A stretch of DNA of 64,000 nucleotides from Bacteroides sp. (GTDB lineage Bacteria > Bacteroidota > Bacteroidia > Bacteroidales > Bacteroidaceae). Each line of letters starts with the position of its first letter. Position 1 is the first letter of the stretch. The notes beneath the pieces are model-generated. The model had not been told where the DNA came from, ran no database searches, and worked only from the letters and a program-made list of their open reading frames with translations. This document shows, one piece after another, positions 63,107 to 64,000 of this stretch. Location: contig JAFUNS010000034.1 in assembly GCA_017472925.1 (NCBI GenBank), positions 1 to 64,000 of the forward strand, given 5' to 3'. The translations under genes were made by a program, and so were the position numbers.

Positions 63107-64000
63107 ATGAAGAAGAGGATTACCTTTATTATAAGCTATTTTTTTATTGTCTTTCTTTTGTTTGTTTGCCAGAAACCATTGTTTATGCTTTATAATGAAG
63201 CCATAGATAAGGGATTATCTTTCAATGATTTCTGTCAGGTAATGTTTCATGGGATGAGTCTGGATGCAACAACAGCAGGATACTTGACAGCTTTCCCATT
63301 CCTTTGTATTTTAGTGAGTATCTGGTTGAAGAAATTTCCGTTAAGAAAGATATTGTTACCCTATTACATTGTGATTTCGATACTCATCTCTTTGGTTTTT
63401 GTGGGTGATATGGCTCTGTATCCTTTTTGGGGATTTAAGTTGGATGCTTCTATTTTCTTGTATTTGGATTCGCCCAAAGAAGCTTTGGCCAGTGTGTCGA
63501 CAGGATTTGTATTGTTGAGGGTGGCGATTATCTTGTTGCTTGTTGTGTTTCATGTTTGGTTGATGCGGAAGGTTACACCGAAACGATTACAGGCTGTTTC
63601 TAAAAGATTGGCCGGAACCGGAGGAATGATACTCTTAGGAGGACTTTTGTTTGTTGTTGTTCGAGGTGGTGTCACAGAATCAACATCTAATGTAGGACAA
63701 GTGTATTTCAGCAATGATCAGTTCTTGAATCATTCGGCGGTAAATCCTAATTTCAGTCTGCTTTCTTCTATGGGTAAGTCTAAGGACTTTGCTTCAGAAT
63801 TCAATTTCTTTGATGAAAGTAGACGGGCTCAATTGTTTGATGGACTTTATACTACAGAAGATGGTGATTCCATAATAAGTGTTCTGAATACCAAGAAACC
63901 CAATATCTTGATTATTTTGATGGAGGGAATGGGAGGTGTTTTTGTAGAACCTTTGGGCGGATTATCTGATGTAACTCCTAATTTGAACCGTTTATCAGAA
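63107..64000 (+). CDS. LTA-synthase-like (sulfatase-fold) membrane protein, N-terminal part (partial)
   Basis: Open for 298 codons to the right edge. The N-terminal half has about five membrane segments (ITFIISYFFIVFLLFVCQ; AGYLTAFPFLCILVSIWL; ILLPYYIVISILISLVFVGD; FVLLRVAIILLLVVFHVWLM; GMILLGGLLFVVV). It is followed by the start of a sulfatase/phosphoglycerol-transferase domain, KKPNILIILMEGMGGVFVEP, with the metal-binding Glu. Bacteroidota have no teichoic acid; relatives here may transfer phospho-head groups to surface glycans or lipids. Confidence 0.85.
   Translation, partial: MKKRITFIISYFFIVFLLFVCQKPLFMLYNEAIDKGLSFNDFCQVMFHGMSLDATTAGYLTAFPFLCILVSIWLKKFPLRKILLPYYIVISILISLVFVGDMALYPFWGFKLDASIFLYLDSPKEALASVSTGFVLLRVAIILLLVVFHVWLMRKVTPKRLQAVSKRLAGTGGMILLGGLLFVVVRGGVTESTSNVGQVYFSNDQFLNHSAVNPNFSLLSSMGKSKDFASEFNFFDESRRAQLFDGLYTTEDGDSIISVLNTKKPNILIILMEGMGGVFVEPLGGLSDVTPNLNRLSE

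Overview
The window looks like chromosome from a gut-type Bacteroidales, most likely Bacteroides or a close relative such as Phocaeicola. The evidence is several SusC/SusD pairs, hybrid two-component systems (HTCS), and many promoters with the Bacteroidota -7 box TAnnTTTG placed about 16-36 nt before the start codons. No rRNA, tRNA or CRISPR array was recognised. The window begins inside a THUMP RNA methyltransferase gene (left edge) and ends inside an LTA-synthase-like gene (right edge).

Region 1 (1-3902) is housekeeping: RNA methyltransferase, serine acetyltransferase, a tiny basic protein and RNase R. Region 2 (4037-24261) is a pectin-type polysaccharide utilisation locus (PUL 1). It holds an alpha/beta hydrolase and a CE7 esterase, a GH95 enzyme, a CE8 pectin methylesterase with a PL10 pectate lyase, a SusC-SusD-DUF4957/5123 outer-membrane module, a small TonB-C protein and an HTCS regulator. 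Each of its four transcription units starts behind the same operator: two copies of a 19-bp box at a 21-bp period, with exactly 20 nt between the second copy and the -7 box. Region 3 (24262-26439) is a repeat-rich spacer and an AAA-ATPase/PD-(D/E)XK gene.

Region 4 (26440-36917) is a second, more AT-rich PUL: SusC, SusD, a GH16 glucanase-type enzyme and a divergent HTCS. That HTCS is split by a one-base frameshift in a run of seven C (seven G in the mRNA), which detaches its AraC DNA-binding domain. Its operator has a different sequence but the same 21-bp tandem geometry.

Region 5 (36934-48426) holds a metallo-beta-lactamase-fold gene and then a 10.7-kb module: three tandem MacB-type permeases, one ABC ATPase, an NtrC-family response regulator and its kinase. 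The ABC operon has a consensus sigma-54 promoter and three 17-bp candidate activator sites between it and the regulator gene. The module is flanked by identical 53-bp direct repeats, so it appears to have been inserted between two formerly adjacent genes.

Region 6 (48458-64000) is mixed: an epimerase and a PAP2 lipid-phosphotransferase-like pair, a DUF2807 lipoprotein, DusB, a U32 peptidase/hybrid kinase/DUF2461 operon, a SUMF1-sialidase fusion, ArgS, RNase HI, a GH43-like lipoprotein and the partial LTA-synthase-like gene. All readings are by eye; family names rest on motif recognition, not on a database search.
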